Program-made: the position numbers and the translations under genes
DNA from: Enoplosus armatus
Taxonomy: Eukaryota > Chordata > Actinopteri > Centrarchiformes > Enoplosidae
Length of the DNA stretch: 64,000 bases
Reading direction: 5' to 3'
Assembly (NCBI RefSeq): GCF_043641665.1
Contig: NC_092183.1
Location: forward strand, 24,143,492 to 24,207,491
Shown: piece by piece, positions 22,641-34,715 of the stretch
How the letters are laid out: each line of letters begins with the position of its first letter
How positions within the stretch are numbered: the first letter of the stretch is position 1
The notes under the pieces: generated by a model
Told to the model about the DNA's origin: nothing
Databases searched by the model: none
The model's input: only the letters and a program-made list of their open reading frames with translations

Positions 22641-24479
22641 TTCTGCCTTGTGAGGACTTTGTTAGGACAATCCAACCTGCTGGAACCAAAAGCAAGGACA
22701 AGTGACACGTATCCTCTGATTCAAGCCATGTTCTTGAAATGATAGTATGCTGTACTTTGTTATTGACGGTGACTGTTGAAGTTTCACTTTGAGTCCATAG
22801 TCACAGCAAGATTTTTGACTTGGTTTTTTGTTTTTTTAAAGACGAGATGAGTCTAGATAAAAGCTGACCGACAGTGCAGGCCACATAACTGAGCCAGCTA
22901 TGTCATATCCCGTTCTCTCCCCTTGTTTCCTGTATGCCTCCTCACTATTGACTGCCCAACAAAGGTGTGACTGCCCACAATTAATCACAATAATAATAAT
23001 AATAATAATAATAGGCCTCACATCCCACTAAATACTCAGCGGTTATTCATTATGTCAATGCGAGACCATGTAACTTTTGACAAGCAGCGGCAACAGTGGC
23101 CTCTGCTGCCACAAGTGGCAATTACAGGATGAAGTTGCATGTGATGCTGTTGATGTCTGAGTGGTGAAGTACCCTAATTCAGCAGTTGCATTGGATATAT
23201 TTATATTTATATTTATATTTATGCGCACATCTTGGTAATATATCCCACCATCAACATACATTGAGTACAACTGATAAAACTTCCTTCATCTTATGGTAAA
23301 TCAACCCCCCCCCCCTTGCAATAATGGTATATACATAGCATGAATGCCATGTAAGACCTTTATTATGACTATAGGAACCCTCATCAGTTGTTTTCTCAAC
23401 GTTAAGCTAGCTATGTGTTTACATTTACATGTTACATTTCACTCCTCATGGTTCAACGGGGTCAGGACACAGACTACGGAGCACCCTGTCTCCCAGGTTT
23501 GGGGGGGGGGGGGGGCTGCAGGCCCTCACATAACACTCTCTCATGCCATCTTTGCCCGGTAGAGCAAGGCCGCCCCTTTACATGGTCGCAGTCCTTACCT
23601 GGCAACAGTTGTTATTGCAGTTGATATGCAGAGATTGAATACTTTGGTTTTATGGTTCCACCCATTGTGAGGTCACATGCGGCAGCCCCTGGTCTGCTAA
23701 AGGTGAGTGGGGAATGTTTGTATTCAAATTGAGCTTATGTCCCCATTTTTTTTAAAATTTCCATTGAGAAAGGCGACCTGTGACATAGGGGTAATCTGAC
23801 ACATTACATTATCATTTTACTACATGTGTTCATTTTTGCTATAATTTACCATTGCTGTTGTAACATTGCATCGCTCACTGGTCCCAGGTTCGTTTCTGTC
23901 AGCATTCGGTTACAGTCCACATCAAAGCAAACACACAGTCATACGTTTAGTTTTTTTGTTCCTTTTGTTTAGACCCATCATGCAGGACTATTGTTTGGGA
24001 GGGGGGCCGACCCAGCATTTCCTGATTTTTTACCTCTGGGAACTCTCTTCATGTTTGCTGAGTCTGCCCACCTACCTTTTTGGTGGGCACTTTTTTTTAC
24101 AAGGTGTGGCTGAGGATGACGAAAATGATCAACAAAAAGGGGGTGGCGTTTTAAACAAGTAGATATATAACTTACTTGGCCCTGCAACTGCCCCAAGATG
24201 CACTGCATCTCTTCAGACCGGCGGTAAAATAATTACGAATGATGGAGGGAAGCAGAAGTCACTCAGGACCCAGAAAAATATATTTAACACTAAAATATTT
24301 GATCATTCTAATTTACCTTAATATTATGCTGGATAATGTTACATTTAGCAGAAGAGTTCACGTTGATTTACATTTATGATAAACAATTTTCGCTCAACGG
24401 TAGCTGGGACCGTTGAGAAGACATATTGCCTGAGTACTGCAGTGTGACCAGTCTGCTCGCAATGGCGTACTTCATTGTT

Positions 24480-24740
24480 CATCTAGTATGCAGTATGCAG
24501 TACATACTGATTGAGTGTGTAGTACGTGTCGTTAATTTCTTCTTCATTCCCCAGATATAATACACATCATATGCAGCACTGTGTGCTGACTGGAGATTTT
24601 TTTTTCCGGATCAGTACGACATCCGGGTGTTTTTGACATGCTGCATTATTTTGCTTTTGTTTGCATACTGCATACTACATGCTACATTTTGGCCAAATCA
24701 GTATGTACTGCTAGTATAGTAGGCGGTTTCCAATACAGCC
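24480..24740. mobile_element. MITE family A, copy 2 (inverted relative to copy 1)
   Basis: It contains TTTGCATACTGCATACTACA and TGCTACATTTTGGCC, the reverse complement of the left part of copy 1. It ends GGCGGTTTCCAATACAGCC, the family terminus. The left end is not clear, so the copy may be truncated. Confidence 0.65.
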
Positions 24741-26333
24741 TACAGAGACAAAGTGGTGGACTGGCCACCTGACCGACACTGCCAAATAGGTTGTGGCGGT
24801 CAAGACAGATGTTAGGCGGGTGTGGTACTTTTTTTTTTTATTGTTTAGAAGTCTTACTTTTGTTTTTTTTATGAGAAGGAATGCACTTTTTGTGCAATTA
24901 AAGGGTAAAATAGTATCGCTTTAAAGCCATTTGTTTTTTCATATTAAAGGAGCAGTGGGAGTGTGTTATTTTTGTTGGGGCGTTACACAACATATGCAGG
25001 CATAAAATCATAAATTGCAGTTTTATCGGCGCGTAGGGGAGGCGTATTAATGCCTATTAAATAACAGAGGGTGGTTCCAGTCTTACCGATTACGTGTCAC
25101 CTCTCTCTCAGTTTCTTTCTCTTTTTTTTTTTCTCTCACACCCACGCGCAAAGACAGACTCGTGCACAAACTTTGCACGGGGATGATTTTATAGAGCAGC
25201 CTCTGTATGTCCCACTTTTGTTCTGTTTTTGTTGTGTTGTCATGGTCAACTTTTTGAAATGTATGTACAGTAGCCCATATATGGCAAAGTGCTTTACATA
25301 ACACGTAAAAAGGTATTAACATAAGGTGGTATAAAAACATCATATAAAATAAAATAGAAAGACACATTTAAACAGAATTTAAAATGGTAAAATCTATAGT
25401 AGTATCAGCGATCTTAGAACTGGACTGATGTGGTCTCTCCTGGTCTTAGTGTGGACTCTAGCTAGCTGTAGATCAACTCCTCAGAGAAACCTGTTGAGGC
25501 AGCATTACAGTAGTTGCTGGGCTTTGTGCTAATGGGTTAGCTCGCCGAATGAGAGTCTGATGCAGAGTCGTGGCTTGCGAATCGAATATACTCGTTCCTC
25601 TTGAAGAGTCGTTCATAAAGAACGGTTCGTTCGTGAATGGAACATCGCTAGAGGGAAAGGTTCGCGGTGAAGTTGTCTAGTGGCAGTAAATGTACAGTGT
25701 AGGTTACAGTTTGCCTACGAATGAAAGCTGCAGCTCCTCAGTACCCAAGAAGTTCCCCGTGTCTTGCTTCCCAGCTGCTGGGTAAAAGTGAAATGGCAAT
25801 GTTACGATGTCTTACGATGCCTTCAATGTCTCTGTCTGGCTGTATTAGAACACTCCGGGCAATGTTACAAATCAGCGAGCAGTTGTGTTGGATTTACAGG
25901 ATTTTGGCGTCAATGTGATGAAGTATCTTTTTTTTTTTTGTATTTTTTTGCTTTGTGTTTCAGTGGATTAGTCCAAAAAAAAAGATAGCCTGGGAACCAA
26001 ACGAATCTGCGAGCTCATGTTTCATGCGTCTGGCCGCCCTCCTGATCAGACAGATTTCCAGCCGACCTGGCCCCCGGGTCAGGCCAATCGCAACCATTTA
26101 TCTAATATGGGGCGGGTTTGATATGATGACTGTGGTGGTTTCTGTTATTTCAGGTAGCTCTTATCACGCTGATGTTTGTTCATGAGTTCATTTTTCTGAA
26201 AAGTCTGGTTTTAATTAGTTATTTGATGCTATAAAAACGACATGATTGACAGCTGTGATTGACTGTGGTTTGCTCGCGATTGGGTCAGGTGTTTGTATGG
26301 GCGGGATCTCAATACATATATAACTTTATATAC

Positions 26334-26366
<33 letters not shown>

Positions 26367-27949
26367 TGCTTTTTGGCATTTGAGGATGATCAACTCCGCT
26401 ACAGAGAAGGAATTATATTTATCATATGCACTGAAATAAGGCAAAACAAGGGCAGGCTGTTTTGTGTGCATCCATTTGTAACAGACCCCCCCAGAGAGAG
26501 TGGAACCTCAACACTGTTTAAAAGACAGTTGGAGCCGTCAGGATTTAGTTTGGACTTAAATGAAGCGGAGTGGGCGAGGGAGGTTTTATCTGGAGACAAC
26601 ATTAATCCACTCCCTCTCTGAGTGAAAACTGTCATCTTCTCACCAGCAGAGTCGCCCCGTCGGCCTTCTTACTCGACAGTTCACATGACTCGATGAAGAA
26701 GAAAAAAACAAAAAAACAGGCTACAGTTTTCAGAAACAAAAACGAAAAAAACAAAAAAACAAGAACAACTGAAGCGCCAGATATGTTCCTCAGGAGTCGG
26801 TGGAAACCAAAACGAATGCTGGACTTTGATTCATCAGGTCGACAACAAACACGACTCCAAAATGGTATTACCCTTCACAACAAACTATATTATGTGTTTT
26901 AGGCTTGTTCTGCTGCCCCCAAGTGGCCAGAAATCAGCTGCAGTAACGAGTCCTACAACCTGGAAATGAGTTCGAATTGTTACACTTCCGCGTTCAAAGA
27001 CAAAGATAAAGACGTGAAGTATTTAAACGCGTCATATCAATACAAAATAGAAAAAAAGCATTTTCAAAGTAAACAAGTTAAAAAAACGATTAGCCTCACA
27101 GCTAAGTTAAGACGCGTATGTGTGGTTTCGAGTGAAATATCTAGGCGATGTTTCGATTTAAACATTACCACATTAAGGTTTCCCCATTACGTCTGCTTCT
27201 CAACGGATACTCTTTGAGGGCATAGCGAGGATGTGATGGCGCTGCGTCCTCTCGCAGCCAAAGCGAGGAGAAAGCACTCGGGGGTGTTGCGTTTCTGCAC
27301 GGAACAGTCATTTGTTGACTGACTGCTTTCACTCTGTATGTAAGTCTAATATAACTCCCACTGTATTCGTCCTCGCTGCCAGCAGCTGCGGCAGGGGAAG
27401 GTGGGTGTTGATTCTGAGCAATGGGAGAGAGCAGTGCAGTAATTAGAGGCCTCTGTTTCATAAGCTATTTGAATGGAGCTCTCAGCATCTCCGGTGCCCC
27501 CACCTCGCCGTTTTTTTTTTTTTTTTTTTTTACATCTACCGTTTGTGACGACAGCTAAAAGCACCTGACATTGCCCTTGCTGGCAATTAATGCCCAAGCT
27601 GGTGAACTTCCCATGGTTCCGAGGGAGTGAAGGTCTCCTGTCCAACTGTGCATAAAATACAGAGACTTGGACTGCTATTTTTAGTCCACCACCCAGACAC
27701 GGTTAGGAGGATGTGAAAGGTGCTTGAATGCACACTGCATCGGCAAGGCATAATACTCAATATACTTCAGTCTAAGGAAGTGCCAATTTGATTTTTGAAG
27801 CTTTTAGTATCAACGAAGGGAGCAAAGATCAAGTGATTATAATGTCAGATATGAATATGCGAAAGTGTTAATGTACATGTGGAAACATAGAGAATATAGT
27901 CACACCAGGGACTCTCTACTGACTTTGGTCTTGGTCTCATGGTGTCGCA

Positions 27950-28075
27950 GGGAGGACGTATTTTTGGAGGCGAACCCGGAAGTTAGCGTCGCCCTGGTTC
28001 ACCTCGACAAAAAGCCAACGGGATTTTGGATTATCGCAGAAAATAAGATCTGTGGCAAAACAACAAGTGTATGAT
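27950..28075. repeat. dispersed repeat, partner of 17160-17235
   Basis: Holds AAGTTAGCGTCGCCCTGGTTC in the opposite orientation to the copy near 17200. It then continues with a block ending AAAATAAGATCTGTGGCAAA. A 69-codon open frame crosses it but matches nothing I know. Confidence 0.5.
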
Positions 28076-28614
28076 AGTCACACGTTTTGTTCAACGTCAC
28101 CACCGCTGAGCTTCACATCATTGGTTTTTGGGGCGTTTATTTTAGCAGCAGACACAGAGCCATCATAACTGCATAGGTTTTCAATTGGATACCAACGTTA
28201 TTAACGCCTCATGCACTTTAATATTGATTTGCATCCAGCAGCATGCGTCACCACGGGCGAGCTGTGTGAAGACATGGTGAGAGGCCGAACCATGAACCCA
28301 GCGTCAGTGGTCACCCACAGGATTTTTTAAGGGGCATTTTTAAGCCTGGGTCTCTCTCTCTCTCTCTCTCAGGACGAAAATCAAGCTGTTCCACTTGACC
28401 CTCCCCCTAGAGGGGAATTAGAGTGATACCAGGATAAAGAAAGCAGGAACAGTACAGCAGGTTTAATACAAACATATCCTTCAGTACCTTAGACATACTC
28501 TGAGCCACTATAGCAAAATCATGGTGATACCATATGAGAGAGAAAATATGTTTAAAGCCTGATAAAGTCAATACTGAGTGCGGGTGGTTGTTCTGAGGCT
28601 GTAAGCAGCCACCG

Positions 28615-28620
28615 TTTATT
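28615..28620 (-). terminator. noxa1: noxa1 polyadenylation signal AATAAA
   Basis: TTTATT on the plus strand reads AATAAA on the minus strand, 31 bp beyond the noxa1 stop codon. This implies a very short 3' UTR of about 50-60 nt. No competing gene lies nearby. The distance is short but workable, and other downstream signals may also be used. Confidence 0.6.
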
Positions 28621-28650
28621 AAAGATGGCTGCGCAGTAACACATCTGCTT

Positions 28651-30271
28651 CTATAACTCCAGGCTCTGGGCGATGTCGGCGTTCTCCCTGTAGGCGAAGC
28701 AGCTGGGGAAGATGCCGATTTGTCCCGCGCAGTGTCCCTCCAGCCACTCCTCGTTAACTACAAGAGGGCAAGGGAGAGACGAGACGCAAAGAGGGCGAGG
28801 CGGCGTGAGAACCTTTCAAATGAAAGCGCACCGACGATTGATTCTGCGGACAAGTACGAGGTTGACCTGCAGGGGCCTCACCTTCACCCAGGATGTCGAT
28901 GGTGTCTCCCTCGCTGAACTCCAGGTCCTCTGGGCCCTGAGCAGCATAGTCATATAGCGCCACCATCTGGTAGAGGATGGTACGGTTGGCCAGGGGATCT
29001 TCTGTCTGAAAGTATGAGGGAACATATTTATTAGCATGGCGTACCAATTGTGTTGTGCTGCGGGTGACTGCGATTGCGTGTGTTGAAGATGCAATAGTAT
29101 ATCTGGCTCTTCTCTGGTTCATGTAGTAGTACAGGTTTAATAATGGTAGGGGTGAAATCTGGTGGGTCGCAGTTGCCCCCTCCCACCTCTGCAACCGGCC
29201 TACTTCAAGCCCTGTTACAGTGTGCAGTTGCGAGTTTAAATCCTCACCTGGCACCAAAGGGTGGCTCTGCCGGCCTCGGCCACCTCCTGCACGGTGCGGA
29301 CCGACTCCACCTCCCCGCCTAGAGGTATCAGCACCCGGGAGCCATGCTGCTTATGCCTGATGAGAGAGGGACATGGGGGGGGGGGGGGGGCTAAATGAGA
29401 AATTGCGAGCATCATGGGGGCCAACATGGGTAAGTAGAGGATAGAAAAAAATTTGAAAACTAGATTAATTGACTGGTCCTGTTTCTTGCTGCTTTCACGG
29501 ACTCCTCTCATGCCTCAGAGTCCTACGTCTCAGATCGGACACTGGGCCCAGTCTCGGAGGGCGGAGTGGACGGTGGACGTTTTTTTTTTTTTTTTTTGAA
29601 TGAAGCATCGCTCGTTGAAATCCAAGGAAACAGGAAAAAGTGGGTTGTGCAGGCTTGCAGTCACCTGAGGCGCAGATGAGACGCCGGCTGGCCCAGTTTC
29701 TGTGCGATTTGTTCCCTCAGTTCGTGGTACGGCGTGTCCAGGGGGACAGACACAGCCACGGTGTACGTGTAGTGGACCTTCACCACCACGGAGCCCGCCT
29801 CTGCGCCCTGAGCTTCACCAGGATGCTGGGGGAACAAGGAAGCAGAAATACATTTAAAGGGTTAGACTAGTTCTCTGTACGTGTGCTGTACATAATGATT
29901 AAACTAATTGTTAAAAGTGACTAAATGATGTGTCTCTGGCCGCTTTTCTTCGAGAAGCGACAGGTTTTCCTCATCGATTTGAACCTGAGTAACCTGGCGG
30001 CGGGGAGAAATTCTTACTTCACGGCAATTGTGGAACAGGAAGTCCATTAGTTATTTCACATAAGAATACTCTTTTTTTTTTTTCAGGTCACTGTGGCATA
30101 CAGAGACACAAAAGAATATTTATATCCAAACCTCTGCCTCCCCTGAGCGTCATAGTGACTTAATTGGGACACATCAGCATTCCCCTCTGCTAAGCTTACA
30201 ACCTTACAAAGCAGTTTCTCCACACAAGTCCACACGCTCCTTCTATATTTAGATCAGGGAGAAAGATAAGG

Positions 30272-30309
<38 letters not shown>

Positions 30310-31012
30310 TGTGTCATTAGCTGGATGCTCTCGCACATGAATCCGGCTTTCCAGAGGGGGCGCATTACCTGGTCAGCGGCTGCGTTGGCTGTGTACTTGG
30401 GGGGCACTGAGGCTGGCAGCGGTGCGTGCGTGGCAGTGGTGTAGGACGGAGGTGGAGTGTCTGAGGCGAAATGCACTGCAGGGAAAGCACAGCACAGCAC
30501 AGGTACGGTGTCTGTTCCACGATGCAAAAAGACACAACACAACTGTGATTCTAAAGCAGACTACAACCCCCCCCCTCCTCCTTTAAATACCCTTTCCTAA
30601 AGCTGATTCAGCGCAAGTGGCGAGGGACAAAGATTCACGGCCTCACGTTGACTTCAGCTTGTGGCCGATTATCTGCATGTTACCGCTTTGCAAAGGCCAC
30701 CGTTGCGCCCAAGACAACTGTAATTGGTTTAAAGAAATACAAACAAGCCAGAACACCCACCCACCCCCCCACGCAAAAAGGTAGATGGAGACGGAGAAGT
30801 TAATCAGTGAATAATGAGCAAAGATTCAGTTCTAACTAGGCTGGAACTGTCTCAGAACAGAAACTTCCTAAGAAATTATTAGGAAATTAGGGACCCATAA
30901 AATAACATTTTAGCAGACCTACAATCTGACATCTGTACTTTTCCTTTCAATGCAACAATGCCAGACAGTACACATAAAAAAATTATTACTCTGACCCTGG
31001 AATGATCTGTTA

Positions 31013-31045
<33 letters not shown>

Positions 31046-34000
31046 GACGAATAACAAGTGCAGATCAAAGGAAAGAAGACGGAGAGAGGTCAAGGGGATT
31101 TTAGAGAAAGCGGAGAACCGTGGTGTATTTTTACCCCGAGGAGGAGGTGCGGGGCTGACCTGGGCCTTTGGGCGAGTGGGTGGCTTGAGTCCCGGTGGGA
31201 GAGGGATCCCGCTGGGAACTCTCTGCGGAAGGAGACGAGACAGGAAACTTGTATCTTTTGTTGAATGGAGCTGAGTGATCTTCTACCCTCTGACTATAGC
31301 AGGACATTCGCTTGTATTTTCCCTGACACAGCAGTTTTTGCTGCCTGGACTCGGAGGGGGGGGGGTCTAATTTTGAGCAATCTGCGAAGTGCTGCCATTA
31401 AAGCTCTATTTCTACATACAAAGAGACCGTTTCTGAAACATGTTGAAATATGTTGCCCAAAGCAATCCATCCATCCATTTTCTGTAACCGCTTATCCTTT
31501 GCAGGGTCGTGGGGGGGGCATGCAAACTCAAAGCCATGCAAGTGTATTATTATGCGGACTAATACATTACATTCTCCCTTTTCCCTTTGGACGGCTTGAC
31601 GTCTGCAGATTCAAGCAGGGACATCGGCAGAAGTCCTCTCTGGGAAAACAAAGGGTTAAACATCAGACACTGAAACATAAAAGATGCTGACTCAGGAAGG
31701 GAAACCTATTGGCAATGACCTGATTTCATACTGCCATTTGATACGTTGTTTAAAAAATATACATAAAAATAAAAATGTGAATTATAGCCTTTAGACAAAG
31801 AAAAACTATTTTGATTAAAGTATGATAAAGGGATTTAGCATTGCTCACTTCTTTATTATGTGTTTGGCAGTGGCGAAGGCCTTGAAACACCATTTTGGGG
31901 ACATGAAATGTACAATAAACATGACGGAACAGTAACATTAATTAATAAAATAAAGCAATTGCAATCTGAAAATGTCTGTTTTTTGGCGGTATGTCAAAAA
32001 GGTCTTTGGGGGTGGCCACCACACACATTATCCTAAACTATGATTGGCCATCTGGCCGGTCAGAGGTGGGACCATAGTTTTGCTGTTGCTGAAATTTTGC
32101 ACAATTTAGTCAATATAATGTTTCGTCCACACAGGCTCATTGATTTTCATTTTGTTGCCTACTTTTTTGAAGGCACAATTTCTTTTTGAGGACGTAAAGT
32201 GTAAAATACAGAGGCTTTATTTTACATTTGGTTATTGGTTGGTCTATTTATCTTTTAAATTGAAATTTAAGACACAGAAATGTGAGAAAACTGTTGAAAA
32301 ATGCTGATAATTAAAGTGGACATGAGTAGCAGAGACAGAAATGTTAAATTTATGTGTGTATACTTAATACCACCTCTGCATAAGTCAGTGCCCCACTTGA
32401 GCCACCCATGTGAATACCATTTCAATGTTTTAAGCTTGTTCTGCCCCCCCCCCCCCCATGTTGCCAAAAAGTGACTCAATGCAGCTTTAAAACTTCTAAT
32501 CATATAAGCATCTTTGGATCATCATAGATTCAGCTTCTTTCTCCTCTCACCTGTCCGTCATATATGACAGTTGCCATCCCATCCCTGTCCTCCTCGCCGA
32601 ATATAAACACCACGGCCCCTCCCGGCACGGTCAGCTGTCCCGGGCCCCGAGCCATGTAAGGGATCCGCATGCGCATGTATCGAGAATCCCTGACAGAGAG
32701 TGACGAGATCAGTCATGCGTCTACGAACGCTGTTTTACCAGAACGTGTCCATAATACTTGTGTATTTACTGGTGATGATACTCACTGAGCTCCGTCCACC
32801 TTGGGCTCATAGAAACCAGGTTTCTGTGGAGACGACGGAGTGAGAATCAGCAAAGGGAGTGACAGACAACAACATCTTTGGACATTGTGGACATTTGGAC
32901 ATCATTCTTACCTGCAGCCTCAGAGGTTCAAAGCCTCCAAAATCGTCATTGGGAATCATGGAGGAAATCACCTGCGAGGAGAGCATCGTGCATTGATACT
33001 GAATTCTACACACGTGACTTCAGATGTGGTTTCTTTTCCATGTCAAATATTGGTTAGTGTCTTATTTCAAAGGTAGCATATTTTGTTGAATGAACAGGTA
33101 ACAAATAACCGATTTACGAAAGGTTGGGTAAGCATTACTACGGAGGGCCCAGTATTCATGTTACATGACGGTTCTGACCCATCATCAGGCCTTGCAGTGG
33201 GTATCAGGCTGTGCTCTACTGTGTATCTACTGAGGCGTCACCGTTCTCTAAACCTTAAACTGCCTTTAAATCCGACTTTCACCGTAGCAACGAGTAGACA
33301 CTCGGCTGCTTGACCTTTATCTATGTTCTATCATTCTTAGGCTAACCTACATCAGCTGGCTTGATACTAGTTATATCAGAAAAGCCTTTCCACCACCAAA
33401 TAAAAATGTAAATTTCTATGATATTTCTAGGTTTCCTTTGATTGTACATCACAGTGGTAGCCCTGGGGTAAACAACAACCAATTGACCTGGCCTGCTTTG
33501 GCTGGATTGGAATCCATGATCAAGCCCCTGCTACCACAACTTCCAAACGTGCTTCATAGTAGGTGTAAAGTAAAACATGATGTGACTTCCACTCTGAATT
33601 TGGCGCTATTATTTGTTGATCTCTTGGACTAATTCAAGCACCTCTACCGTACACCTCAGTGCAACGTTCACCCCGGGGACGCCCTACCTTTGCTTTGCCC
33701 AGGAAGTCTCTTTGCTGCAGCTGCTCCACGTCCTGTTTCCGAGGACGAAACACCACACCCTCAGGTACCAGGAGAGGATCCAGGACATCTTCCCTCTGTT
33801 GTTCAAGTCAAGAGTAAAGTGTTATAAAAGTGTATATGGTCAAAACATATTTCAAAATCATGAGAGGAGCAATGAATTTCCTTTTCAGCTCTGAGCTTTT
33901 GGGGCCAGCTTTGAATTGAAAAAAACTGTATTTTGCTTTGTGAAACAGTTGTTAAACAGTTTCATTGAACAACCACAGCCCAACCTTTTGCCGTGGAGAG

Positions 34001-34673
34001 CTGTAAAACTGAACTTATATCTTAATGACATGCTGAAATGGACCCTTTGATGTAATTTATGCTGAAACAGGTTGCTGGGGCTTAACACAGCTTAACATTT
34101 TTCAGGACCCTTTAAAAAATGTGAAACGATGACACTGAATCAAGCTTTAAGGTTCATTCGTGACGTTAGAGAAAAAATATGAACTGAAGGTCTACCTAGT
34201 AGATTTCCTTCAGAGCTATCAGCCACATCTTATGGCAAACGGATGGCACTTAAAGCTATTACTGAATTATACAGCTAATATTATTGAATTATAATTTTGG
34301 TTGAAATAACTCCTTTTGACCATTGCAAGTCACTAACAATAAGGTTCCACCTTCTGGATTGGACTGTGGATCAGAACGATTGGAACAACTCAATTCAATT
34401 AACACTGGGGTGAGCAGATAATACTGCCTCGTACCCCTCGACAGGTGGCGTGTGTGGAGGGGCACTCATGGGTTGTGGCTGTGGTCTTTTTTGACTCGCA
34501 AATGGGTTCACACACACCAGCATGGCCAAATGGCGCACAGCCAATATTTCAGCGTTTTCCAGGAAGTTAAAGTCGTAGAAGTTGAGGAACAGGCCAAACT
34601 TTCCTCACCTTGCAGAATCATCGTCATCTTTCTATACTTGTTAGGACATCAGGGATGGCAATGGTAGAAATGG

Positions 34674-34715
<42 letters not shown>

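Larger units (their letters stand above)
20100..28614. other. intergenic region between whrn promoter and noxa1 3' end
   Basis: No conserved exon recognised on either strand. It contains (GT)n at about 20373-20425, GGA-rich tract with a G run at 20697-20730, (AAT)n at 22989-23013, (TTTATA)-type repeats at 23196-23221, (GA)n at 26335-26364, several C or G homopolymers of 9-13 bases, and MITEs listed separately. Around 25270-25500 the sequence resembles a dispersed fish repeat (AAGTGCTTTACATAA) but I cannot classify it. The rest is unremarkable AT-rich DNA. Confidence 0.7.

Noticed and set aside
26259..26621. 120-codon plus-strand open frame after a (GA)n tract
   Set aside because: The first third is repeat-derived and the rest matches no family. 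Considered as a possible exon but no support found.
28754..29257. 167-codon minus-strand frame reported as one ORF
   Set aside because: It reads through introns: only 28882-29005 is a noxa1 exon (C-terminal SH3). The final exon continues in a different frame at 28651-28757.
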